Below are positions 1 to 11,696 of a DNA stretch of 64,000 bases, one piece after another (position 1 is the first letter of the stretch; each line of letters begins with the position of its first letter). The stretch spans positions 16,811,704-16,875,703 of the forward strand of contig NC_088304.1 of NCBI RefSeq assembly GCF_032854445.1. The letters are read 5' to 3'. The notes beneath the pieces were generated by a model. That model saw nothing but the letters and a program-made list of their open reading frames with translations, was not told the origin of the DNA and searched no databases. Made by a program: the position numbers and the translations under genes. The stretch comes from Liolophura sinensis. Taxonomy: Eukaryota; Mollusca; Polyplacophora; Chitonida; Chitonidae.

Positions 1-238
1 GAAGTGCTAAAATCTATTAGCAAGCAGAGGTTTAACAATTATGAAACCAGAAACACTGAAAAACTTCAGTGTACTGCCTAATTAACCCTGTGCCAGCAAA
101 CAAAAAGGTCACAGGGTCGAATTTCAACACCAGAGACTGACTTGGGGTCTCTCTGACAAGTCTGATTTCCCATATGTACAGCACACATTACATAATATAT
201 GGAGGCTATGGTAGAATAATCACAAACATGTTGATGAC

Positions 239-480
239 AAAGGATATTAGGTGAAGCTTTTCTGCGCTTCTCCGGTAATGGAACTGGGTCATTTGGTCGC
301 CGCCGTAGTTTGCGAGTCATCACAGGCTTCACTTCCATTGGATCTGAAATTTGTGTAGATGGAAATTTCTTTTTAAGTCAAGTTAACAACACTAAGTTAG
401 CAACACAACCGTTAACCAAAATGACAACTTTTATGGTACAGACTGAGGTATTTACAAGTAAAATGCCCAATTATATCAAC

Positions 481-521
<41 letters not shown>

Positions 522-2004
522 CAGATATCTTTTCGATTATTTGTAGAGGAGTATGAAGACAAACTTTAATAATTAAAAAAAAAAGTGAGGTGTATACAAC
601 AACAACATAATCTTACTGACCAGAAGGATGAAACACCTCAGACTAATCAGCCAGATTGCTGCTGCATAAACATACTCACACTGTTCTGTTATTTCATTTA
701 CAAATGAACACAAGTCAAAGTGAAATGGACCCTGTATGTTTTAACAGAATCCCTCAGTGGAAATATAGGCTACATTTGTTCTCTCCGCTATCCACTCTGC
801 TCAACAGCAATGTATTTCGTTTGAAGTGTTTACAAGCTGGAAGACAGATGTGTTTGTCCAATGGTGATGGCTTTTAAGAAGTGGTTGTCAGTGTTTGACC
901 AATGATATTTGCCTGTACAAAAGTCAGCAGGATTGAACCTCTTTGCCTTGCAATGTCTGTATTAGAATTTCAACATGGTGGGTATACTGAAGGAACATAA
1001 CACAGACGTTCCTCTGCTCTGCATGGCATACATTGTTCTATTTATTGGCTATGCAACAGAATTGTATAAAATGTACCAGGTGTGCAGAATTCTGTGTGAC
1101 TGCCACCGGTTACAATCCTTTAACCTAGCCACCTGGATTTGTTTGTGCTGCAAGTGCAGAAATCTTGGTAATGTGCACTGAACACAACTAACTACCTTAT
1201 TCTGTGTAGACTGATACAATTAGACCTTATGAAGCCTTGAAATTAGCCAACCAACCCAATCTAGTTTGTCGCCAAAATCATATCAGACAAGGTGCACAAC
1301 TTACACTGAAAGTTGGGTATTTTAAGGCCGGGCTTGTCAGTGGACTCACCTCCAGTCAGCTCCATCAGTACATGCTCAGCCTCAATACTCCGCTTCTTCT
1401 CCTCCAGCTCCATTATCAGACTCTCCTTCAGATCTATCTTCTTATCCTGGAACACAGCACAACATTCATTCACATGCATTTAAGCGCTAAATAATTCCAA
1501 GAACTTGTAAGGTTGCTTGATATTTGCACGGTGAAACCGCTACCAACTCACTGGGTACTATACGAGAGATCGTGGTTTGACAAAACACTATAAAAGGCAG
1601 GAAGTCTGAGCAAGGCCCTATCCAGATGTGAGCTAACACAATACAGCATTGTCCAAGACATCCTGTTCTTAAGGACATCTTTCCGGACATCTAGAAGGCA
1701 GATCCCACATTGGCAAATAGTCACACTGGGCAAGAAGCTTCAAAGTTTACTTCGGGGCCTCCGTGGCTCAGTCGGTTAGCGCGCTAGCGCAGCGTAGTGA
1801 CCCAGAAGCCTCTCACCAATGCGGTCGCTGTGAGTTCAAGACCAGCTCATGCTGGCTTCCTCTCCGGCCGTACGTGGGAAGGTCTGCCAGCAACCTGTGG
1901 ATGGTCGTGGGTTTCCACCGGGCTCTGCCCGGTTTCCACCCACCATAATGCTGGCCGCCGTCGTATAAGTGAAATATTCTTGAGTACGGCGTAAAACACC
2001 AATC

Positions 2005-2036
<32 letters not shown>

Positions 2037-5000
2037 AAGTTTACTTCAAGACGTAGGTTTCAAAAAGATACGACTGTTCCTGAAATCCTATTTAAAGTAG
2101 TCAGCTAAAAAGCTGTCAATGTATATGTATGTGTATTCTTGTGCTTTCCCAATAATAAAATAATAATCATAGTGGTTGTCAAACTGCAGGTTAAAATTAC
2201 AATTATTCAGCAGTAATGTAAACACTTCAATAAACAAGATGCAATGAATGAAAAAAAAAAAAAATTACCAATGAAAGTAACAAAATGCAATCTCGTGATG
2301 AAAAGCGTAAAAGTGAGCAAAACCCAACATAAAATGTTTCCTTTTTCTGCAAATTATGACATTTCAAGGCACTTTTAAGACATCCAGTCTAATCATGCCA
2401 ATTTGCTATTTTCTTTTTTGATAAACTGAGTAGTGGCTTGCACATTGGTGCACACTGATGATTCATGGCTGTTCTTTAACCCTCACCTCAAATTCCACAG
2501 CAGTATACTGCTTCTCCTTGATATAGTCTCTTTCAACACATTCCAGCTGAAACACGATAATTCAACTGCTGATCAAAATTTATTGCATGGGCACATTTCA
2601 TATGCTCGTCACTGTAATCTCATGTCATTGTAATGTCATGGTAATGTTACCTGCCTGTAATCTCAACTCACAGTAATGTTACCTGCTTGTAATCTAACCT
2701 CATACTAATGTTACCTGGCAGTAATATCACCTCACTGTAATTTCATGGTAATGTAACCTTATGGTAATGCTACCTGGCTGTTATCTCACCTCACAGTAAT
2801 GCAAACTTATGGTAATGTCTCATCTCACTGTAATGTCACCATAATGTCACCTCCTCTCCAGCCGTACATAAGAAGGTCTGCCAGCAACCTGTGGATGGTC
2901 GTGGGTTTTCCCCGGGCTATGCCCGGTTTCCTGCCATCATAATACTGGCCACCGTTCAATAAGTGAAATATTCTTGAGTAATCAAATAAGTAAGTAAATA
3001 ATGTCACCTCACTTCAATCTCACTAAAACTGTAACACTACCATAAGGTTACCTTATGTCTCTAGCATAGTTTTTACATATGAGCTGTATATGAGGACAAC
3101 ACCACCAAAACACAGACATATTCCATAACTGCTTAATAACAAAAGTACATGTAAACAATTGTATCTGAAAACTTGTTGGTAAATTCTGCAGATACAGTTG
3201 CATACAGCATGTATACTTTGTCTAACACATCACTCTGTGGATAAGGCTTCGGCTTCTAAGTGACCTTGTGCGGTTACTGTGTATTTATCTTTGTATAGTA
3301 CATGTAGATGTCGGCAGTACATGTAGATGTCAGCAGTACATGTAGATATCGGCAGTACATGTAGATTTTGGCAGTACATGTAGATTTTGGCAGTGCATGT
3401 AAACGTCGGCAGTGCATGTAGACGTCGGCAGTATATGTAGATGTCAGCAGTACATGTAGATATCGGCAGTACATGAAGATTTTGGCAGTACATGTAGATT
3501 TTGGCAGTACATGTAGACGCCGGCAGTACATGTAGACGTCGGCAGTACATGTAGAGGCCGGCAGTAAATGTAGATGCTGGTAGTACATGTAGATGTCGGC
3601 AGTACATGTAGATGTCGGCAGTACCTCACAAAGCTCCAAACATGAAGTCACAACTGAACGAACAAGGATTCTCATTTTGTGTACGCACTTTTCAGTGTAT
3701 CATTATAAATATGATGCACTGCCAAAGCTACCCAATGTGGATGGCCTTGCACATGTGAGATTCAGCATGCGTTTATCAGTTGCATGGAGTTAAGTGCAAG
3801 GCTACTTAGTGAAAATGCCATTCATGACAAATTCACGAATAACAGATGTAACTACACATATTCATACCAGCAATGTAGAGGTGGAAATGTTTCAATTCTT
3901 CAACCTTTTCGCATGTTTGCAACGTGGTTATTCAAGCATATTCTGAAGGCATTATTTTGTATTAACTGATAAAATCATACTTTTGGTAAAGCCCTGACAC
4001 TGACCAATCCAAACAAATTGTAGCTTTATCTTCAAAATTACATTAAAAATGTGCATAAATCACCCCGAAAGTTGCTCTTTTATGCACAAAATAGATGGGG
4101 AAGTATGGTAAGGCATTTTAAAGAGCATTTTGCACCTGGGACGAACACAGCCAAACTCACCAACTCACAGTCACAAGTACATGTGTAGATAGCTCATCGG
4201 ACCCTACAACTCTTCATCAGACAACATGGACCATATAATAGAGGATATCAGAACATTATAACTGGCCTAACATAAAATACCATCAAAAATGTGACATTCT
4301 TTTACATCAAAGGATTGTCTTTCTGGAAAATATATCTTAGAAATGTAATTCTCACCTGTGAGTTACTTCAGACCATTTGAAAAAGATGTGTGCGCAAACA
4401 AATACTCCTACTTGGTATGTCATTCACATGTGTCTGGGAACAATGGGTTAAGGGATAAAGACACAAACTGACATAAATTCGACTAACATGACTTTTACTG
4501 CTGAGATTTGCGGACTTTGGTTGATTTTGTGGGGAGAGAGCCAAACATGAAGATGCAGAGGTGTAATGTGGGAGAGACATTACCTCATAATTCCTCCAGA
4601 TCTCATTCATGCGTAACCTCTCCTTGTACTGCTGATCTATCTTCTTATGTCGTTTGATGTACTCCGGTAAAGTGCCTTCCTTCAGTTGGGCTAGCTGCTT
4701 CTTAAACTGAGCCAGCTTATCCTGGTACATCCTGCAAGTAGACCATTATCAACCTGTTATATGCACTTCTCCCGCCTTATAAAACATCCATTGTGTTTGA
4801 AAGTCAAAGGCAACTATGATCAAATATCAAGCTTCTTACTATGTAGTTCTGGTGTTTCACTGGCAGATGATTTATTGATTTATTTGATTGGTGTTTTATG
4901 CCGTACTCAAGAATATTTCACCTATACGACAGCAGCCAGCATTATGGTGGGAGGAAACCGGGCAGAGCCCGGGGGAAACATACAACCACCCGCAGGTTGC

Positions 5001-8000
5001 TGGCAGACCATCCCACGTACGGCCGGATCACCGGCTGGTAAATACCATGCTAAGACTGATCCAGTGACTACTCAGCAGAAAAGAACATGCAAATAAATAG
5101 AAATCTGGGAAATGTCTACACCAAAGACTGCTAATTTATTTTTAATGAATGCATGCCCTAACTTACTGTTCTTTGATCTCTGTATATTCTGTTGTTTTCG
5201 GCATTTCTCCTTCACTGGCTTCTTCTGTATCTGTAAGTTGGCAAACACACAAAAACAACCTTCATACAGCAGATGCAGGAAAATAGACCCTGACAATAAG
5301 AACATTATGTTTTTCATCCAAGCAATACTTTATCATAGCTGTACAGGAATATAACCAATGAACATATGAAAAGAAGATTTTTTTGTATAGATGTAAAACA
5401 CAAACACATGTAATCTGGTACGTTACAGAACTGCTACATTATAAATCCTGAAACAATCATTAATCAACAAAAAGAGAAAAAATAATAACAAATTAAAAAA
5501 AAAATCCTCTAAATTACTGAGGACTTTATTTTACCATTTAAATATTATGGTAACCAAACTAAAACAAGAGCATCTCTCTGACGAGTATATATACTTTTCT
5601 ATTCTATCTGTTGATAGGGTATCCGTTTTAATAATGAAACCAGAGAAAAACTCGTACTTTGTCTTAAAAAAGCCATTTCCTCACAGTAAAGTACATATCT
5701 AGAACACAACATTTACCGAGCACCAAGCACACACAAGAGAAATGGATCCCAGTTCAGGTCTAAGTTAGAGAATATTTAAGACATCACTGATACATCCTGT
5801 TGCATATGTATACATACAGTGTACATACAGGTTTTGTTTTACTACTTTTACAAACATCTTTGAGGCAATTATAAAAAAAAAGAATTTTACTCAGAATAAA
5901 AAAGAACAAAAAACTGTTGAACAGTTTTATACTCTGTGCTGTTACACAGGTTTCTCCCACATCAAAGGCAGTTTTTTCCCCAATAGATAGTTTCAAATGT
6001 TATGCAGCCTAGCTTATGGACCCACATGTACCTTCAAAAGAGAGATATTTCAGCTGCAAAAAAAAAAAAAAACAACAACAAAAAAATGAACAAAAAACAG
6101 CACAATGAATTCAAATGATTCTTTGCCTCTTTCACATCTAGAGAGGGGTAATTTTAAAAAGTGCATGATTTGGAAGCATGTGTTTGTCTAAAAAGACCAC
6201 TCGTGGAATTCACGCTCTGTTTTAGAGAATACTGGTATAGGTATTGTGAATGGATGGGAAAGCTCATCATTTTTGGACTTCATACTTCACAAGGGACAAT
6301 GTTTCACGCCTTGTAGTTTAAATTCATACAGCAAAACCTGACCTTGCATTTAGAATTACTTCATAGTTGCTGTCATTGACAAAGGAGTTTATACAGTGGA
6401 GGCCTACATGTATACACATTCATTGAGGAAAGAGAATGTTACTCCACAAACAGTTTTGTTTACCTTCACTTCCTAGTCCATTTTGATTCTCTTAAGTCTT
6501 AAGAATCAAATAAAAAATTGAAAGTAATTGTGGGGACATTAGAATGCACAGATGTATAAAATACCACATTTTGCACCAAAAAAATTATCCATTACAGAAT
6601 TTAGACGCTGAGTTTTGTAACAATCACAAAGAAAAGCCAGGATTTTGAAAACGTCTTATTAAGTTGTCTGCATGCACTTGCTTTCTGTACTGGCTTGGTC
6701 ATATAAAATCTTCATGTTTCCAACTGCAGGTAAACATTCCTATACTGTACATACTGTAGCTCTATACAAAAGTACATACCCAGTGATGCCCCTTCTTACA
6801 GGTCACATGCTCACTCACATAAACTTACCACCAAATACAAGTAGTTAGTTCACATACATCTAAGTATGGTTCATATAATGTTGAACACATGCAGTCCTTC
6901 ACCTTTTCACAAGTTTATATAACTTCATGGTATACTAATCTGTGGACTTTCAGGCATTTTCAAAGCATATCTTGGCCACAATGAGACAGAATTTAATTTT
7001 ATGATTTAGGGTAAGCTCTGATGACTGGATGAAGCGAAAACATATTTCACATTAGGGATCAAATTACTCAGGTACATGCCTGCTTTCTTTGTGTGGCAAA
7101 AGAATAGCTTTTGAGTACAATTTTTCTGAAGCCCTGTGATCAATCCGGAAATTAAGTATCCAGCAGCCATGACCACGGTGATGCCTGTCAAAATAACTGT
7201 GTGGGTGGGGTGGAGGGGGATGGGTGCTGGGGTTATGGAAGAGCATATAGAGGCATTTGTTGGAATAGCGAAATGGCTCAAAGCTTAGTCGTACATGGAA
7301 GTCCAACATGTTCTCGGTAATCAAATGGCCATACCGCCTTTGCTTATAAAGTATTTGTTTTCATTAGTCTTTAATTGGAGACTTGGGCATTCATGTCAGC
7401 AATACGTAAGCGGGTTCATTAATTCACCGTGTTCCATGTATACAACATAAGTTAAGGCATAACATAACATAATTACTTAAAGTAATCAGAAGTATGAAGA
7501 TCATTACAGAACGTCTAAGAAACACTTTGCAGAAAACAAATAATTTATAAGAATGATGGTATATCCTTGTCTAGCCTTTCAACAACTATGTTTATTCCCT
7601 AAGCCTCCAGTATCTGTGTCCAACTGCCTAACTAACCATAAACTTCCATTGTTCTGACACGAAATTCCTAGGACAAAACTATTTTATTCTTAACAACAGC
7701 AGCTCTCATTCAAAATACCACCCAAACCATCATAAATTTGATACTGAGGTAAAGCCAATAGCCAAGGCACAGATTCAGGTCAGCCTAATCCTCTGTCATA
7801 GTGAAATGCTGCTGTTCATAGCAGCCATGTTGAAACTGTCAAATATCCGACATGCTCCTGATCACAAACTATTTTCAGGCATATGTATTTTCCTGCCATT
7901 TTTTGGGCAGCAACATTCTGTCTGTCAACATTCAGTTTTCCTGTTTTATATTATAAATCTATCTGATGAGATAAGGTATGTGCAAAGCCTTTCAGATACT

Positions 8001-9196
8001 AAACAATCCTGAAACAGTGTCAAACTGTTTTGTGTAAACATTAAATCGTTGTGCTATTCCACTTACTCCTTTCAGAACAGCTTTCTGGACCAAAGTTCGA
8101 AATACAAAAAACTACCTGTATGCTGTGTACACATTTATTATAAGTACATTCATAGGCTGAAATTATATGTCTACATCGCCATGTTATAAAATGAATAGGA
8201 CTTTGAACATGAAGTAAAAGACACCAACATAAAGATTGGCTTTTCACACCCACCACATTGCCACAATACGTCCCTACTTGATTTACAATAGATTTATTAC
8301 AGCCATGAAGGATTCCACCACAGGCTCCTCATCGAATGTCACCATCTTCCCGCTGCTCCACTATGAAGCAGGAGATGCCCATAGTTGATCAACATGGTGG
8401 CATTCACCCAAGAGTGCATACCATGGAAGTTTTCACGTCTATACTAAATCTACTCTAAATCAAGTAGGGACGTATGGCGGTGGTGACGTTGCGGTGGGTA
8501 TGGAAAGCAGGTCTTTAGGTTGGTGTCTTTTATTTGCACAAGACTTGTTCGATAACAAAGACAATCAGCATGCACCTTCGTTGAGTACGAAATTAACATT
8601 GTAAGTGCCGAGATTCTGACGATGCTAGGCCAGCATAAGAAAAGGAGTTGGAGTCTTTCGGGGCTAGATGCTTATATGACCACGGCTACTCTGCTGTGGT
8701 CACTTTAGTGGTGCACATCCTGTAAATGTAGCTTATTGTACTGGATTACATCGAGAGGAACTTGCTTAAGCCGTGCTATGCTATTTCCCCACCTTCTGGA
8801 GATTCAGCGCCACATAAATTGAGGAATCTGTTTAAGCCCTCTCTAGTCTAATTAAAACATGAAAACTAATCACAACATTTTCCCGATACCCCTTCCCATT
8901 TAAACTGTACTATACATGTACTACGTCACACACTCCAGATGTTAGAACACAGAATATAATGTTTTAGAAAACACAACTAATAGGTTAGGAACACAAATCT
9001 AAAAACTATAACAGGCTAAACGGCAACCGCATAGAAATGAGAGAGAACGAGAGGGGGGAAAAAATCATAAAGGCGACTTATGGTCGATCGCCCAACCTTC
9101 GTCAGAAGCATTTCCATCGTCTAAGCTGTTTCCACTACCGTTGTCATCGAAGTCATATGCACTGTACTTTAGCGATGAAGAATATCTTAGCGACAT
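239..9196 (-). CDS. SUDS3: SUDS3/SDS3, SIN3-HDAC corepressor subunit (3' end outside window)
   Basis: Known role of the family: SDS3 dimerises through a coiled coil and holds HDAC1/2 in the nuclear SIN3 corepressor complex. Coding exons seen on the minus strand: 9196-9097, 5230-5167, 4731-4584, 2546-2487, 1446-1350 and 343 to about 239. All internal junctions have AG/GT sites and phases that join in frame. The start is ATG at 9196, followed by an acidic Ser/Asp-rich N-terminus (residues 1-33). Exon 2 reads [20 protein letters not shown]. Exon 3 carries [19 protein letters not shown] and [12 protein letters not shown], the Sds3 coiled coil. Exon 4 gives [18 protein letters not shown], exon 5 [18 protein letters not shown], and exon 6 [20 protein letters not shown]. 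All match vertebrate SUDS3 in order. About 190 residues are present; the family is about 330, so the C-terminal region lies off the left edge. The last donor (near 239, TTT|GTCATC) is weak and uncertain. BRMS1/BRMS1L are related, but the RRRPNDPVP block favours SUDS3. Confidence 0.93.
481..516. repeat. TA dinucleotide microsatellite
   Basis: About 16 uninterrupted AT units in the SUDS3 intron before exon 6. Confidence 0.95.
1754..2033 (+). mobile_element. tRNA-derived SINE, full length with 14-bp target-site duplication
   Basis: The head is tRNA-like: A box in GTGGCTCAGTCGGTTAGCGC, B box in CTGTGAGTTCAAGACC. The body ends ATTCTTGAGTACGGCGTAAA, then CACCAATC and a poly(A) tail. Flanking direct repeats TCAAAGTTTACTTC at 1740-1753 and 2034-2047 are identical. 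It lies in a SUDS3 intron, antisense to the gene. Confidence 0.9.
2605..2848. repeat. imperfect GTAAT/CACCTCA-rich tandem repeat
   Basis: Repeated blocks such as CACTGTAATGTCATGGTAATG and TTACCTGCCTGTAATCTCA occur at variable spacing of roughly 40 bp, with much divergence. It abuts the truncated SINE at 2850. Confidence 0.7.
2850..3000 (+). mobile_element. 5'-truncated copy of the tRNA-derived SINE
   Basis: Starts in the body (CCTCTCCAGCCGTACATAAG) and runs through GTGAAATATTCTTGAGTA into a tail of AAAT/AAGT units. The tRNA-like head is missing. It follows directly on a GTAAT-rich imperfect repeat. Confidence 0.8.
3294..3625. repeat. 19-bp minisatellite, about 17 copies
   Basis: The unit is TACATGTAGATGTCGGCAG with small variants. 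Because 19 is not a multiple of three, all three minus-strand frames stay open and give repetitive pseudo-proteins. It lies in the SUDS3 intron between exons 3 and 4. Confidence 0.95.
4873..5030 (-). mobile_element. 3' part of the tRNA-derived SINE, minus strand
   Basis: Begins with the reversed tail and 3' end (TTTATTTGATTGGTGTTTTA, TGCCGTACTCAAGAATATTT) and continues to the CACGTACGGCCGGA body segment. The tRNA-like head is absent. It sits in the SUDS3 intron between exons 2 and 3. Confidence 0.8.
8213..8538. repeat. long inverted repeat (about 90-bp arms), fold-back or MITE-like
   Basis: The left arm (about 8213-8300) read in reverse complement and the right arm (about 8440-8538) share AAATCAAGTAGGGACGTAT exactly. 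They remain similar outward through GGTGGGTGTGAAAAGC versus GGTGGGTATGGAAAGC to TGTTGGTGTCTTTTA versus GGTTGGTGTCTTTTA. The loop of about 140 bp is GC-richer than its surroundings. It lies in SUDS3 intron 1. No transposase is present, so it may be non-autonomous, or two inverted copies of one dispersed repeat. Confidence 0.75.
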
Positions 9197-9507
9197 TTTG
9201 TCACTTTCAAAGCTTGATTTGCAATGCTTTTTAGAGGAAAGTATTGACAACAAACCTCAAACACCTTTTCGCGTGGCTGCTGACCGCTTCTTCCGCTTGA
9301 TTCAAACAGTGCGAAGATTAACCCTAGCCGAGTTGTCAGTGGCCAAAATAAGGCATTTCTTTTTTAAATAATTTGGTACAAAAAAAAATATCATCATTAT
9401 TAAAGTCAAAAATAATTATTCATTTGAAAAGAGGTGTGAAATATTGAAAGATTGTATTGACCATTGAGAGCGCTGAAAATATTCTCGTCTATGAGAGTGT
9501 TTACATC
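9197..9507. promoter_or_regulatory. putative bidirectional promoter between SUDS3 and the DNTTIP1-side first exon
   Basis: This 311-bp interval separates the SUDS3 start codon (ATG at 9196, minus) from a plus-strand ATG at 9508 in good context (ATCATGGCGG). No TATA box is obvious and no repeat lies inside. It must hold the 5' UTR and promoter of SUDS3. Its role for the rightward gene depends on the unproven exon at 9508-9589. This is an inference from gene arrangement. Confidence 0.45.
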
Positions 9508-9589
9508 ATGGCGGATCGAAAATCGGATCATTTGTACACAAGTCCGAAAAGTGGGGACAGCAGAAAACCGTATGTGACACGATCTCCTT
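9508..9589 (+). CDS. candidate first coding exon of the rightward (DNTTIP1-side) gene
   Basis: An ATG in strong context opens 27 codons beginning MADRKSDHLYTSPKSG and ending TRSP, followed by a possible donor (CCTT|GTAATG, phase 1). The peptide is basic and Ser/Pro-rich, like the frame-broken exon at 11697-13707. Joining to the acceptor at 11697 is possible in phase 1. No homology is recognised. It could instead be 5' UTR or belong to another transcript. Confidence 0.35.
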
Positions 9590-11696
9590 GTAATGTTCTG
9601 CAAAACTATGGCGGTTTAGGCTTCTTACTTCTGGCTTAGTTTAGAGCACAATACGGGTCTAAATTGCACAAAAGTCAGTTAATATTTCAGACGTGAAGCG
9701 GGCAACAAGTGGAAAAATAGTTTTTCTGCCCATCAGTCGTGTCATAAATGCCTAAAATGTTTCGAAAATTGTTCGCTTGGGGAGGAAGGGGAACATAGCT
9801 TATTGGTTATCAGTATGTGGTTTGCTTTCAGGGTGGTGTACAACGAGTGTAAAATTCTGATCGTTTGAAGATCAATACACGCACTTGTATATTCCGTGAG
9901 CAGTAGCTTATGCATAATGCAGTACAATTTACATCGTGCACAGTGATTTAATGAAAATTAAAGTAAACGTCCTTTGTGACAGAATTTGATGATCTGCTAG
10001 TCGATGTGGCTGTCGCCACATTCAACATTCAGTTTACAGCTACTCCAATATGCCCATGCAGTTCTCAGGAAAAAAAAACAAAACAAAACAAAAAATAAAT
10101 AAATAAAAATAACATAAAGTAAGAGGAACATCCTCACAGGCCACATGGGTGTCCCCCAAAACACAAAACTATAGATTACACAGACTTTGATTGACAAGAT
10201 TGAGTTACTATTGAAGCTCAACAATGAGTGGATTTCGTCACAAACAGCACGTTACTTACTAGTTTTCGATCACATTATCTAAAACACAATGGAGAAATAT
10301 TAACTTTTGACTCAAGTCTGCATTTTTAACTTAACATTATTGTTTCATTGTTAAACACATTTGTTTCTTATCATTTTTGGTTGTTCCTTTATTTTATTTT
10401 TCATTTGTGAGAAGATGAAATTGTGACCATGCAGAGAAATTTTATAGAATGCAACTCAAAATGATGCTTTCTGGGAGATTTCAAGCCTGTGAATGATAGA
10501 TTTGTTTCAAAATATACTAAATTTTTACACTAAATCATAATTGTGTTCAGTTCCTTTGTTACTTATTCATGTACATCTTGAGTCATTTGAGCCTCCAACA
10601 GCTTGGGAGCATACACATTTTCTGGAACTGAAATTGCTCTAGATGTGGCCTTGTACATGTATTATATACATTGTACATTTAACTGTTTGACTCATTTGTT
10701 TCCATGTATTAATTAGTTTGTCATTATTATTAGTATGTGTAACAGGGAATTATTGTTAAAGTACCGACATAGTGATGGTGGGCCTGCTGATGAGGCTAAT
10801 GCAAAGTAATGGCTTGTGGTAGAAATTCTCAAACCTTTCACAGATGAGGTCTCTGGTTCAGATTTAGTTTAGTTAAATCAAAATCATTGCTGTGAATCAA
10901 CAGGCACTTGGTGAAGTATAGTGATTTCCATGAGGCTCTATCTAGTCCATCTAACCCAGCAAGCCAGGCAGTATTACTAAGTACGTATGGCCAGGCTCCG
11001 GATTGTATCAGGACTAGCAGGAAAATTTCATGAACATTTACAGTTTGAGTTTGTCCAGATGTTTGGTATACAGTGAATCCAGAAGTTATCTGGTATAAGA
11101 TATGTCAAAACTTACTTGGGAAATCCTCTCCTAGAAATAATCGAGCTGATGAAGATTTTGATTCGATGCCAAAAAAAAGCAAAATACAAAATAAGGGACG
11201 AAATGTCTCCTGACATGCTAGATATTGAAAAATGCAACTGAGTTCTGGCATTGAATCCTGTCAAAAACTATAATTTTTCCTTAAGTCTTCATAATCAATC
11301 ACAGAAGGGTATGAAAAAGAAATTGTATTTTTAGTGCTGATAAATTTGGGTTCCACCAGCGCAAAAACCATGGAAACTAATTCCATTGAGGTGGCATTTG
11401 GAGATGTGCGATGAGTGATTTGTGGAGTGGGCTCAATGTGAGGATGCAGGTCAGAATTTTAAGCTAGCACATTAAATGCAGAAACTACCTTCATTGTTAG
11501 TTTTTACAAACATTGCTTCATGATATTCATCACAAATAACATGTCCATAGATGGAGACATTTTCAATGACAGTAACTGGTAACAAATCCCTTTCTTCCCC
11601 ATCATGGAGAAAAACTGGAAAAATTGTAGAATTTTACGCTGCTGCTACACCGATCCTGCGTGCATGTAACTTGTAGTTGTGCGTACTATTTTTCAG
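9590..11696. other. non-coding stretch, probable first intron
   Basis: AT-rich DNA with no convincing exon, SINE or tandem array. A short A-rich low-complexity patch lies near 10069-10110. A pyrimidine tract and AG acceptor close the stretch at 11691-11696. Confidence 0.4.

Noticed and set aside
1754-2033. Functional tRNA gene
   Set aside because: A and B boxes are present, but the sequence continues into a SINE body with a poly(A) tail and target-site duplication, and no cloverleaf with intact acceptor stem is seen.
3230-3675. Three overlapping Cys/Tyr/His-rich frames
   Set aside because: Produced by the 19-bp array, which is open in all minus-strand frames.
9037-9371. Plus-strand frames over SUDS3 exon 1
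   Set aside because: They are shadows; the minus strand joins in phase to the conserved SUDS3 exon 2.
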